This document shows, piece after piece, positions 31,841-43,505 of a stretch of DNA of 64,000 bases. The stretch comes from Paraconiothyrium sp. Pb-2020. Taxonomy: Eukaryota > Ascomycota > Dothideomycetes > Pleosporales > Didymosphaeriaceae. The translations under genes and the position numbers were made by a program. Position 1 is the stretch's first letter. Every line of letters begins with the position of its first letter. A model generated the notes under the pieces. It saw only the letters and a program-made list of their open reading frames with translations. It did no database searches and was not told the origin of the DNA. The stretch spans positions 2,914,001-2,978,000 of the forward strand of contig JAJUBI010000005.1 in NCBI GenBank assembly GCA_022419385.1, read 5' to 3'.

Positions 31841-34778
31841 GACGAATGTAGATGGTTGTGCACACGAGGTCTAGGCAGAGAATTAGATGGTTGCAGGAAG
31901 TCAGCGCCAGGCTGGTGGTTTTGAAATTCGTTATGGTCGCAGAAAGGTGGTATGACGATGCACGATATCTCGCAGAGATGTTGGGGGAGCAAACGGGTAT
32001 GGGAGGCGATTGGTATTATTAGGCAATAAGAGACAATGGAGGACAAGAGGACGACAATAGACCCAAACGCTCCGCACAATGCAACAAAGAAAGGTGGTGA
32101 AGGCGAAGGTGAAAGCGCAGTATGGAAGAGAAGCGGGGAAGGATACAGTCTTTTGTCATTCACGGCACGTGTTGACTTGAAACAAAGTGTAGTACGTACC
32201 GCGAGGAAGCGCAGGACGGAGCACAGGCCGACTGCAAGCGCCAATGGCAGGACAGACAGTGGCCTGCTTCGACGTCGACGTCCAACAGCGCATCTAGGAC
32301 GTTGCGGCTCTGTGGTGGGTCTGGCGAGATGCGGTAAGGTGGGCGGCCCAGATAGGCGCCCACGTAGGCGGAACAAGGGCCTAGCGACCAGTCATTTGCG
32401 TGGCAGGTGGTCAGGCTGGAGAAGGCCCAAACACGGCGCGAGGACAGTGTCGCGAAGAGGCAGCTGTTATTCCGAGCTTCTCGTGGCTCGCGCCGTGTGG
32501 GCGGGCGTCCTTTGTTCACCGGCTTGCGCCCGCTGGCTGCCGTGGCGCGCCGCGGAGACGGCCAGGCGAGGCAGGGCGGGTTGTCGTCGGGCGCAAGGGA
32601 AACCACCTCTGGGGTCGTTCGGTCGCAGGCAGAGGAGGCTCGAGGCTGCAAGACATGGCGGGCGGCGTGGTTTTGTACGGCACTCGTACGCTGCGCTAAC
32701 CGGCATTGCGCCTTCCCTGTTTCTGCTGCAGGCCGGCACCGACGTCATCGCTCAGTGTCTCGAAGGCATCGCGCAGTGCGGGCTACGCTCTCCATCGCGC
32801 GCACCTGCAGAGTCTGCTGCACACGGCTGCCGCGAGGGCGCTGGCATGAGGTGGCTCGTCCTCGGGCGCGCTGCTTGGGCTCACGAGAAAGAACGACAGA
32901 GCGCGCCCGAGTGATGCCCCCGGCTGCGCACCCGCACGCCAAGGTTGCGGCGTAGCGCCCGGCCAGGCAGGCGCGACCCGGGGAAGCCTGCGCCAATCAA
33001 GGCCCTGCCACACGCGACTCCAAAACAAGCTACTTCAGACGACGTCCCATTCCATCGTGTCTGTCTTCATCTTCGTTCAAGAGCCGCCTTGCTGTTTCCC
33101 TTCTCTTTTTGTCTCCCCGTCTCTGCCTCTCCCTCCGTCTCTGTAGAATCTTCGTCATCAGTCAACGAGAACTGGGATTGATGCTCATCAAGACAGAGTA
33201 TGATGCGGCGGGTGTGAGCACAGCACATATGTCCCCTCAAAGAGTTATTGGAGCGATGCATGGTGGGCTTCAGCACGACTGTGCAGTGCAGAAGAGGCCG
33301 TCTGTCGCATGGCGGCCGACTTCCGTCGCGTTCGTTTGCTGTCCGGAAAGGCCAGCTTGATCAGCTATCATGTGGCGAATGCTGGACTTCCTCTTCGTAC
33401 AGTATCATCTTTCGGTGCAATCCGTAGCTATCGCCAGCTCTTGCACGCCCGCTTCTGCTGTGCATGCATGCGTACTCGCGTGGCTGCAGGCCGGTACATC
33501 GCTAGGTTCACCATGTATGAATCGCAGCAGGAGGTCGGAGACTGGTGTTGTGGTAGCATACTCAGGATTGAAGAAGCTTGAGCTTTTAGAAACATCGCTT
33601 GCGCGCGCTCGAGGCGCATCTTGTTCGCGTTACTCGGGAGTGCAGGGTCCAAAGCTTAATTGCGGGCAGTTGTTGCAGACAACCGTGCCCAGGGTCGTGA
33701 TGGATTCACCTGGCTACTCTCTGGACCTCTGCGTCGTGGTCCCCAACCTTACGCCGCGCTCAGCTTCTATAAACCCGACCGCCCTCTTCGCGACCTCTCT
33801 CGACCCTCTTTTTATATCGACTTGACGCGCTCCGCCGCGACCGTTCGCTGCTAACCTTTTCGCCGCATCTTCGTCGCCCAAACTGTTTACTCATAATTCA
33901 CACTTTCGTCGTGCACCACATTCGTCTACATTCGCTTCTTCTGGCCGTCGCCTCGTTTTGGACATAGACAAGAAGCCGGTTGCTGGCTACTGTAGTATCT
34001 GAACACCGTCAGCAGGAAAGAGCGTGTGGCTGTACGAGCTGCCGCCTGATTAGAACAGTAAGTCTCTCACCTAGGTCTGGTGAGCACTGATATTGTTCTC
34101 AATAAGAAGCTTCAGTGACATCTCACCGTATCCTCTTATTGTCACTTTGCCCTACACTAGGCGCTGCCCCTGGAGCTACTATATTAACCTCCGATAGGTT
34201 CCGCTTCTTCCAACATACCGCCACTTCGGAGCTCTCGAGCGCAGCATACGCACTGCTACGGACAACGAGGTGGTTTCGGTACGTATAACTAGTCTTACTT
34301 CTACCTCTTCCCACAAACGTCTGGCAAAGTTTTCTCCCACTAGCTTTCTCAACGGATATCTCGGACAGGATCTTTGATTCGATGTAACTCAACTGGGATG
34401 TAGCAGAAGCCTCAGACAGCGTTTGCCTACCCCTCAGGTCTCGTCAAGGCGGTCACGCCTTCCGATTCATTTGTCAGTGCAAATTCGGTCACTGGCCACA
34501 TGACAATTTGCTTGCAGTTTTCTCACTGCTCAACTACTGCGGGGTAGTACCCTATTCAGATATCGCATCACAGCACTGTCGGGTCATTCAGTTATCAATC
34601 AGGTCGTCACTAACAAATCCTTTCAAGAGCACAGTATCTACCGCTCCTCGGCTCCACGTTACCGACAAGGATAACCCCAATCTCTGCCAGATCTCGCCTC
34701 GAATACCTCACACCATCCTACAATACTCATACCGGTCGTCACTTCCTGCTTGCTGCCCTTCAGTCAAGCCATCCTTGA
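31841..34778. other. Largest gene-free stretch, divergent promoters and a long leader
   Basis: About 2.9 kb between the divergent PRM1 and 34779 starts. The part 32200-33000 is strongly GC-rich and carries an Arg-rich 292-codon frame (32036-32914) with no family resemblance. At 33768 a TATA box is followed by a pyrimidine-rich tract and a possible leader intron donor GTAAGT at 34058, suggesting that transcription of the 34779 gene begins near 33.8 kb. Confidence 0.5.
33768..33773 (+). promoter_or_regulatory. TATA box with CT-rich tract
   Basis: TATAAA followed within 15 bp by a pyrimidine-rich stretch (CCGCCCTCTTCGCGACCTCT), the usual arrangement just before transcription start sites in filamentous fungi. 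The nearest downstream coding start is 34779. Confidence 0.45.
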
Positions 34779-35868
34779 ATGGCCTCTCAAGATCACACAC
34801 TGGGTGGGGAGTATCCCGGCAACGGCGCTGTAGAATTGCAGGAGGACCTCTCGTCTTCATCATCATCTTCGGAGGGTAGTCAGACGCTTCAGGGCGACAG
34901 TCCCGATGATGCGCAGCCTTCCAACGTTTCCCCAGGGGTGGCTTCCCCTATCAGCTCTCCGATTGTTGGTGGCGATCTTTCCTCGATCACAGGCTCCCGC
35001 CTTTGGAAACCTGGAGGTCACTTCGCCCACATTACCAACCCTAGTGCGCTGGCACCTCGAGACCTCCGTCCGCTGAGACCTCGTCATGGCTTTGGCCATG
35101 TTCATGGATCTGCCGTAAACCCTTTCGCCGGCCATGGCTTCCGTAGCTCGCGAACCTGGGTCTCAGAGGAAGCCCAGCACCATCAGGAGTTCGTCATCAT
35201 TCGCAACGCTATGCGTCGGCTCTTCAAAAATAGCGATGTCGCGAAGTGGAAATTGCACGACTACACTGATCACAAGGAAGGCATGCTTGCATCGAGGAAG
35301 GCTCTACTAGCCCGGGCTGTGGAGCAGAAAGAGCTTGAGCGCGCTGTCCAAATACCCCACTCTGATCCTAAGAGGGACGAGTCCATCAGTAAGTTTCCTT
35401 CAAATCTTGAGTATGTGCAAACATCTAACAGCAAAAAGCCAAGATCATGCCCAATGCCAATCTAAGTATGACCGGCAATACCTCGCGCGTCCTTGGCATG
35501 AAGACTATCTGGTGTTCCGATTGGATGAACGGTAAGGATGAGATTTCCCCATGGCCGTCCCTTGCGGAGATGAAGTGGGAAGGCGATGATCGGGCTAAGA
35601 CAGCTTGTGGTCGCTTCCTTCCGCTTCCTCGCGAGCCAGGCGCACCGACTATTCCGTGGGGTCAGCTTCAGGTCAGTATCACTGATGTTCCCACTTGCAA
35701 TGTCAGCATCTAACAGTCTTGAAGGTAATTGAGCAATATACGCTCGACCAAGTCCAGTGCATCCCCACCATGGAGGACGTCTACCTCCCTGTCGACGAGA
35801 TCGAAGAGGAAGACATTCCAAAGTGCCTGAACCAGGACCTCCTCGACGCCCTAGATGAGTCTCTCTAG
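34779..35868 (+). CDS. Conserved fungal protein of unknown function
   Basis: Three exons, 34779-35388, 35439-35671 and 35725-35868, encode 328 residues; introns are 50 and 53 bp. The N-terminal 100 residues are low complexity with a seven-Ser run (DLSSSSSSSEG). A conserved-looking core follows: FVIIRNAMRRLFKNSDVAKW, then TIWCSDWMNGKDEISPWPSL and EMKWEGDDRAKTACGRFLPLPRE. The C-terminus is acidic (DEIEEEDIPK). I recall similar proteins as uncharacterised in other Pezizomycotina but no function. No signal peptide or membrane helix. The long TATA-driven leader hints at a regulated gene. Confidence 0.7.
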
Positions 35869-36778
35869 CAAGCCCACCGTCTACCCGGGCAACTACCGGC
35901 AACCGCATCAAGCATACGTTCTTCGCTTGCCCCACGCATCGATTTCTGACCACGGACCACAACCTCGACGACCATCTTGAAGAAAGGACATTCAATGGCA
36001 TGTGTTACTACCTGTCACCAACAATCGTTGGCCAGACAGCAATCGTTGTGTAAGCGAGGTGTACGCCGGGGTTGTAGTGGGTACGGCGGTGCGGCGATCT
36101 GGCGCGTATGCTAATGGCTTTGAGCCCTTTTCCTTCAGATTTATCTCGATCTGCCTTCCTTCCCCTTCACCAACCCTTCTTTGGCGCCTGGGCATCTTTG
36201 GGTCCTAGTGAGCTCTTCATTGCCTTCCTTAGTTCAACGGTACCCCGACACCCCCATTGCCCTGTATCTAGTTTTCGTTCTCCGTTGGATATGGAGCGGC
36301 ACGATTTCATGGCGTTTACGGGCTAAAAAATACCCTTGCTTCATTAGAGTTTTTCACTTTACTCATGAGAGGCTACCTTTTGCAGCTGCCTTTACAAAGT
36401 CTTCCTCACTTCTATCTTCAATTCGTCATGTACAGTAGTTTCTCGGTAACTTTCAGAGAATCCCCAAAAGTTCCTTTCCACTGCCATGGCATCAATGAAC
36501 CTGCATACACGTATGCCAAAACAGTGAGCTTGTATAACACCACCAGCCTTTCCGAAGCCGCATGCTACAACGGGACCGTCTCTGCTAAGCGTCCATGCTG
36601 TGTTGTGTGCAAGTCGGTAGCGTCGAGCGTCGAGCTCGAGCACGTGGGGCACGGACCACGGCCCAAGCCAGCAATGACGATGGACCGCGGCGCATGCGCA
36701 CAGCTCATGGAGCTCACGACAGCATCAACATGAGCGTAGCGTAATGACTCCCTTTACGCTGCCGCCCCGACCCTCAAC
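35869..36778. other. Intergenic, promoter of VPS39
   Basis: About 0.9 kb between two tandem plus-strand genes. Open frames here (36002-36733) overlap each other and show no family. Confidence 0.5.
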
Positions 36779-39700
36779 ATGCTGTCCGCTTTCACAGCCC
36801 GACCGATTATCGAGCTGAAGCCGCGTGACAAGTCCAAGATCGAATCTATCCTCGCCTACGGTATACAGTTACCCTGACCTAGCCGTCTGTTAGGCGAGAG
36901 ATTGACTGACGGTGTGCAGGTAATAGAGTCCTCGTCGGCCTAAACACCGGCTCCCTACGCATTTACCGTGTCAACGAGACTACCGAAGACGACGAGCAAC
37001 CCGCGCAGAATGGCGAGCAGATTGGCAGTGACCAGCCCGAGTCGCAGGCACCCAAGATCAAGCCCGTAGATCTCTTGCGCGAAGAAGACAGGTTCTCGCG
37101 ACGCCCAGTACAGCAGCTGGCTATCATCAAGGAGGCAAATATCCTCCTGTCGCTGTCGGATAATCATGTTTCGGTCTACGACCTGCAGACGTATGCGTTG
37201 CAGGAGAAGCTGGAGCGTACACGGGGCGCCACGACTTTCGCCGTGACAAGCAACATCGTCAAAGATCCTGACACAGGCATTCCGACCATTGTGAGCAGGC
37301 TGGCAGTCGCTGTCAAGCGTAAGATCATACTGTGGACGTGGCAGGACATGGAGTTGAGCGGCGATGCTGCCGAGATCACCCTCATTGCTTCGGTCAAAAG
37401 CTTGACGTGGGCTACAGGCACCAAGATTGTTGCTGGTATGGATCCTGGCTTTGTCATGGTCAATGTCGAAAGTCAGGAAATCCAGGACATCGTTAAGCCG
37501 GGTCCGTTGGGCGAAGCTGGTGGTCAAGGGGGGACTAGATTTGGCGCTGTGTCTTCGTCCGGCATGGATTATATGGGTATGGGAAGCTGGGTACCTAAGC
37601 CATTGGCAACACGGCTGCAAGAGGGTGAGTTGTTACTGTCGAAGGACGTAAACAGCTTATTCATCGAAACCGATGGGAATGCCCTCGATAAGCGACAAGT
37701 ACCATGGCCATCGGCACCCGAGTGCCTTGCATACTCATACCCCTACATGCTATCGCTACAGCCACCCGCAAAAGGAGGATTGGAAATTAGAAATCCGGAT
37801 ACGCTCAACCTTCTGCAAACAATCGCCCTGCCGAACGCGAACTTCCTCCACGTCCCGCAACCAAACATCAGCTTAGCACATGCCGGCAAAGGTTTCCTTG
37901 TAGGAAGTGATCGGTGCGTCTGGAGAATGGGTGCGCAGAGCTACGAATCGCAGATTGACGAGCTTGTTGCCCATGGTCGTTTCGATGAGGCCTTAAGTCT
38001 TCTGAATATGTTAGAAGATACACTTCTTCTCGACAAAGGAGAGAGAATAAGGGAGATTATCATGCTCAAAGCACAGGATTTGTTCGAGCTACGCAAGTTT
38101 CGCGAGGCCATGGATCTCTTCACGGATGCCAGAGCGCCACCCGAACGTGTTATCGCACTATATCCCAAGTCCATCGCGGGCGACTACTCGTCAGTGGAGA
38201 GTGTCAAGGACGATGAGAGTGTTGCCGACGAAGAAGACACGATGAATGGAGACAAGGCTGCCTCGGAAAGCAAGGAAGTACCTTCGACGGCAGGCAACAC
38301 CATTGGGCGTTCGATGATGGGTAGATTGGTCGGCCACAAGAAGGTGGATTCCGATACCGTGTCTGTTCGATCTTCATTGAAAGACTCGAAAGAAGACGCC
38401 GCCGACGCCGCCAGTATCAAAGGCAAGACCTCGGAAACCATCTTACCGGATAAAAGTCTTGAAGGTAAGGACTTGAGGCTCGCGGTGCACGCTTTACAAT
38501 CATACCTTGCACAGTGTCGTGTGCAAATCAAGCGCTACATCGACATCGATGGCACATTGAAAGAGCCATTACCTGAGCAAAGTGATAGCCAAACAGAAGA
38601 GTACAAGCCACCGTTTCACTGCTTCATACAAACGACAACGTCGCTTGGGCATGTTGATTGGGCTGCGGAGATTTTGAAAGCAGCTCAGCTCGTCGACACC
38701 ACCCTCTTCCGTGCGTACATGTTAGCAAGCCCAGGCCTAGCCGGTCCACTATTTCGACTTCCAAATTTCTGTGAACCAAACGTCGTCCAAGAGAAGCTCT
38801 ACGAAACTGGTCGGTATGCTGACCTGATCGACTTCTTACACGGCAAGAAACTGCATCGTCAGGCGTTAGAACTTCTCGAAAAATTTGGAATGAATGAAGC
38901 AGAAGACGAGGTCTCGTCCACGCTTCAGGGTCCTCAACGAACAGTCGGGTACTTGCAGCAGCTACCACCGGAGATGATAGATCTCATCCTCGAGTTCGCG
39001 GAATGGCCGCTGCGAACGGATCCTAAGCTCGGCATTGAAGTATTCCTTGCTGACACTGAAAACGCTGAAACACTGCCGCGCCACAAGGTAGTCGAATTCC
39101 TCGAAAAGATTGACTCGAAGCTTGCTGTACAGTACTTGGAACACATCATCGAGGAATTGAACGATCTCACACCTGAATTCCATCAAAAGCTGGTCGATCT
39201 TTTCCTGGAAAGGCTCAGGGCTCATGAGTTCGAAGATAACGAGGAGAAAGAAAGATGGATGGACCGACTGCAGATATTCCTGAAGACCAGTACGAATTAC
39301 AACACTATGCGCGTGTTTAGGCAGCTTCCATCGGACGATGCGGACTACTACGAGGCGCGGGCTGTAGTCCTCAGCAAGATGGGCAACCACAAGCAAGCCT
39401 TGCAAATCTACGTTTTCGACATGAAAGACTACCAAAAGGCTGAAGAGTAAGCACTTCACATCCTGAATACTTGGCTATACTAACTACTCCAGATACTGCA
39501 ACCAAACCTACATGTCCACCGCCCAACCCGCCTCCCCCACACGCTCTTCCTTCCAGCCCTCCTCCACAGCCCCAGCCACAGCTTCCCACAACAATGTCGA
39601 ACCTTCCATCTACCATGTCCTCCTCTCCCTCTACCTTACCCCACCCCACCCCCACACGCCTAACTGGCCTCCCGCTCTTAGCCTTCTCTCCCGCCACGGC

Positions 39701-40078
39701 GCCCGCCTTCCGGCCAACACAACGCTTGACCTTGTGCCCCCCTCCCTTCCAGTCAGAGACCTGGAATCCTATTTCCAAGGCCGTATCCGCAGCGCGAACT
39801 CCTTGCTCAACGAAGAGCGCATCGTTGCTCGCTTACGCGGCGTAGAGAAAGTCGAGGTGGAAGCCATGGTGCTGCTGGGCGAGGGGAAAGTAGATAGCCA
39901 CGGGAGGCATGTGCCCGGGGGGTTGAACAGGAGAGTCGTGATTAATGAGGAGAGACATTGTGCGGTTTGTCATAAGCGGTTTGGTGGAAGTGCGATTAGA
40001 GTTTATCCTGATAATAGCGTGGTGCATTCAGGGTGTTTGAGGGGCAGTGTGAAGACGGGGAGGGAGGGGTGGAGGTAG
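36779..40078 (+). CDS. VPS39: HOPS complex subunit VPS39/VAM6
   Basis: Component of the HOPS tethering complex, which binds Rab7/Ypt7 and drives fusion at the vacuole. Exons 36779-36860, 36920-39446 and 39493-40078 give 1064 residues; the second intron has a clear branch site (ACTAACT) before its AG. The N-terminal CNH/beta-propeller region starts VLVGLNTGSLRIYRV, followed by ANILLSLSDNHVSVYDLQT. The middle is a clathrin-heavy-chain-like alpha solenoid (LVAHGRFDEALSLLNMLEDT; YETGRYADLIDFLHGKKLHR). The C-terminus has the Vps39 zinc-finger-like ERHCAVCHKRFGGSAIRVYP with a later HSGCL. A disordered Ser-rich insert around residues 440-520 is common in fungal versions. Confidence 0.95.
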
Positions 40079-41554
40079 AGATGACACGGACGATGAGTGC
40101 AGAGAGGGGGAACTTTGGTTGGCTTGATACCCCATGTAACTCGGTGGGAATATAGCTGAGAATGTAGCTGATTTTATATGCACCACCGTGCTTACTGCGA
40201 GTGCTACCGGTTAAGCTGGCTAGCGCATTCGGCAGCGCATCAACCATGACTGTGTTTGCCTCCATACGCCTCAAAGCCTTCTTCGTCTGCCGCAGCCTCC
40301 GCACTGTGCTTTTCCCATCTCCCGTCCGACCTGCCCTTCCCACGCCTACTACGTTGCACGCTTCTCACTACCAGCTGCGCTCACATGCACATGCGGAGAA
40401 GAGACGTCATGCACTTTGCTTATGGGCACTTTTAGAAGCTCAACATATCCATTGTTTGTCTTAGAGCACCCAATTCTACGTGCAATCAAGTCACGAAGCA
40501 CTAAGCGGCTGGCCAGGCTGCTTGATCACCACGTCTTATCTATGGATTTATCCCAATCGTCCGATTTTCCGGCTTCGACCGAGAAGGTTGGCGAGCGATA
40601 ATCAGTATGCATGACCCGTATCCCCCAGCTGGCTTCAGGGATTTCCGGCGTTACAGAGACATCTAGCCCCGTGTTTCCACAATACTTTTGCATGCCTCGT
40701 ACCACTCGAATAGCGCGCAGCACAAGTGGTCGTGATCGAATTAGGCTTCGAAACCATATGTTTCGATGTTTTTTGGTGGGGTCGAAATGCCAAAATGGCC
40801 AATCACGCGGATGGAGGTTTCGCATCAATGTGAACACGACGAGAAGGTTTCGGTTCTGGAAATGTTGGGAATGTGACGCCTGGATATTGTCGGGTCGAAC
40901 GTGTCGGGTGGGGTCTGGGTAGACGTTACGCATACATGTCTTGTATTGCAGGAGTGGCTAGTTGGTGATCAGCACATGCCAGGCCAACATATTTGCACCG
41001 TATATTGTGAAGAGGGGGAGGTTCGGAGATGATTTTTTAGAAGCTCGGCAATAGAGGATAGAAGAGCAGGCGGACATGGTTGAGCGTTGTTTGGAACAAG
41101 TTGGACCGTCAATCTTTTCGCTTGGTAAAAGTGTTGCGACGTACGCATTTCAATGTGAAGATATACATAAGCTGGATTGAGCCCATCAGCTAGAGCCAGG
41201 TAGGAAGGCGAACAGTCGCACCAAAGCACTTCAAGAACGAGGCTCCGTTGCTTCGGTCTTGTCGCGCATATACAATGATCCCCGCTATGTGCGGTCGCGT
41301 ACGTTGGACATCTCATGCAAGCTGTCGACCTCAGCCTATAGAGCGGCAGTATCCCGCTACTTCCATGGCAAACATCTGCGACTCCAACCGCTTGACATGC
41401 TTCTAAGACTACTGGGATAATCGTGCGCATCCTTCAGCTAAAGCTTTGCATCGCACATTCGGATTCGATGTGATCGTTCTGGTTGCATCGGATCTGGTGC
41501 TCTTGATCTTTGCGCACGAGGTCGGCGTAGGTGATTTCCAGGGCCATCCACCTC
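40079..41554. other. Intergenic with one doubtful minus-strand frame
   Basis: About 1.5 kb between VPS39 and GON7 with no recognised gene, apart from the low-confidence frame listed at 40526-40933. Confidence 0.45.
40526..40933 (-). CDS. Possible lineage-specific gene or terminal exon
   Basis: A 135-codon frame beginning MRNVYPDP, with a balanced, protein-like composition and runs such as NLHPRDWPFWHFDPTKKHRN and VLRAIRVVRGMQKYCGN. I do not recognise a family. A second minus frame upstream (40969-41430) has similar character, but I could not join them with convincing splice sites, so it may be a degraded gene, a terminal exon or chance. Confidence 0.28.
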   Translation of the reverse strand: MRNVYPDPTRHVRPDNIQASHSQHFQNRNLLVVFTLMRNLHPRDWPFWHFDPTKKHRNIWFRSLIRSRPLVLRAIRVVRGMQKYCGNTGLDVSVTPEIPEASWGIRVMHTDYRSPTFSVEAGKSDDWDKSIDKTW

Positions 41555-41821
41555 TCAATCTGCGTCCACGACCTCTTCCCCATAATTGGCTTCTTCCTTC
41601 GCATCAGCGCCCGTTTGGCCACTTGATTTGTCTTCCTCCATTTTTTGTGTCAGAAACGCATTAGCGTCGGATTGCAGTGCTTTTGTGGCGGATTGCAGCG
41701 CGGCAAGGTAGGCGGTACGGTCGGAGGCAGTGGGGGAGGCCGGGAGGGTGGGAAGCGCATACGTGAAGGTTTTGGGTTCGGTAGAGGAGGGCGAGATGTA
41801 TGTTGCAGCTAGGGGCGACAT
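41555..41821 (-). CDS. GON7: EKC/KEOPS complex subunit GON7
   Basis: An 88-residue single-exon protein of the fungal Gon7 type, the smallest subunit of the KEOPS complex, which makes the t6A modification of tRNAs that read ANN codons and also affects telomere upkeep. The features are a short N-terminal beta-like segment (LAATYISP...KTFTYALP), a helix with the diagnostic ALQSDANAFLTQKMEEDK, and an acidic tail ending EEANYGEEVVDAD. I chose the ATG at 41821 (ACATG, MSPLAATY) over the ATG at 41959, because the 46 extra residues look unconserved and Gon7 proteins are short. Confidence 0.8.
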   Translation of the reverse strand: MSPLAATYISPSSTEPKTFTYALPTLPASPTASDRTAYLAALQSATKALQSDANAFLTQKMEEDKSSGQTGADAKEEANYGEEVVDAD

Positions 41822-43063
41822 GTTCGAAGTAGGATGATTGAGAAGACTGAAAGTGGAAGGATAGAGCGGTGGTGGGGTAAAGGCGGTGCGATTATAGCAG
41901 GAAGGCGCTAGCGGGGCTTGGTGTGTTATCGATAGCTTCACGATACCACCACCACCCATTTGTTCCTCATGAAACCAAAGTCAATTCATCTTACTACATT
42001 TCCGACTAGACTATAAGCCTACATAATCTACAGCTTGAGACTTGAGACGCTGACTCAAGCAGCGGAGCCATGCTCATGTAGTTGAGGTGACTTCAGAAGC
42101 GGCTCAGCAATCCCATCCACCGTGGCCGTTCGCCAGCATAATACATATTCAGTAGAGAGCGAGATATCTTCCATATTTAGATTCTTAGCCGGGTCTAGTT
42201 ATAGAGGATTTCGACTGAGTCTGACTCCAGCTGTCAAGGTCTCGTGTTGGAACCTTCTCAAACACGTCCCGGTTTCGTAGCATTCTCCGATGCAGCCAAT
42301 GCGATCGGACCGCAATTAGGGTGCCGAGGCTTAGGTGTCGACTTTCCCATGGATCTCTCACCCCAAGGCTAGAGGTTGAGAGAAGTGGCAATTGCACAAG
42401 CTCGTTGTTTTGTGGGGGGAAGGGCGACTTGAAACACCTTCGGGTTACAATTATTTTCTTTTGGCGGCTCGCAACGTCACGAAAGGCGATGGGCATCGAA
42501 CACCGCAAGAATACAGTCGGAGTTGGCTCCAACCCTTTGCTCCTCATCTTGCCGGGAGCTCCACTTTCGATGATGTGTAGATTTCTGTCATTTATGTTTC
42601 ATCGTCCACGTTTATCCCTGGTCACGCTACCATGATCCCGGCAACCAACTATGGCTTGACGCACGAACGAGCTCTACGCAAGCTCGTGAAACAAACCTGC
42701 GATCGGTTGAGCTTGGCTCGATCGCTAGAAACCTCTCTCGTCGGCGAAGAACTGTGGCTTGTTTCAACTACACTACGAGGCTGCAGATGGCATCTATGAC
42801 TGCAAGCAAGCCACATCCTATCCACAAGTCGAATACTGTTGGATGTACGGCGCCCAAGGTCCGCCACCCGTCGGTGTCTGGCCTTACGATTATCCTTTTA
42901 CCAAAAGCGAAACATAAACAAACCGCAGTGAGCTCGATCTGTTTGCTCAACGCTGACACTGCTGCGCATGCCGCAGAGGAAGTGCCAAGTACAATCCGAA
43001 CAGCCATACCCATGTGCAATCACTGAGACAGTGTCACAGGTAATTTCAGGACACCAAATCTAA

Positions 43064-43083
43064 ACGGCGATCCACGGCGATCC
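43064..43083. repeat. 10-bp tandem duplication
   Basis: ACGGCGATCC occurs twice back to back in non-coding DNA. Confidence 0.75.
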
Positions 43084-43361
43084 AGTGCCAATTCTTCGAA
43101 CCCATCTGAGCTGGCCTTTGCAACGGTTACTCTTGAGCGTTCTCCGCCTGTCGTTTGAAAAGCCTTCCTCGGTTCAAGAGATATTCTGTACAGGGGTGCC
43201 CTACTTTCTACCTCAGGTCCCACAATGAGCTCCGTTCTGCATGATGTTGTTTTTCATATACTGCATCATATCGTCTGAACTGCTATGATGCAGTCTTGGC
43301 TACTCTATTCTGGCGTCTCCGAATACCGAGGCATGATCTTTAGCATCGTGACTGGCAAGGT

Positions 43362-43367
43362 TATAAG
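43362..43367 (+). promoter_or_regulatory. TATA-like box of the cutinase gene
   Basis: TATAAG, 139 bp upstream of the cutinase ATG and followed by the AT- and CT-rich leader expected of an inducible fungal promoter. Confidence 0.45.
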
Positions 43368-43505
43368 TATACATCTGCAGCACCCACGCTGATCAACAAG
43401 CATCCACCTCCGCATATCTTTTTGGGCACAAATCTACATTCTCTAGCTATACTTCAATTCATTCATTCCAGAATTTACTAGCGTCTACTCTTTTAATAAT
43501 CCACG

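Larger units (their letters stand above)
41822..43505. other. Intergenic, no gene supported
   Basis: About 1.7 kb between the GON7 start and the cutinase gene. Frames at 42185-42635 and 42754-43223 overlap on both strands and look like chance. A 10-bp tandem duplication lies at 43064-43083 and a TATA-like box at 43362. Confidence 0.5.

Noticed and set aside
41822..41959. 46-codon N-terminal extension of GON7
   Set aside because: The family is about 80-120 residues and starts at the MSPLAATY-like position; the extension is low complexity.
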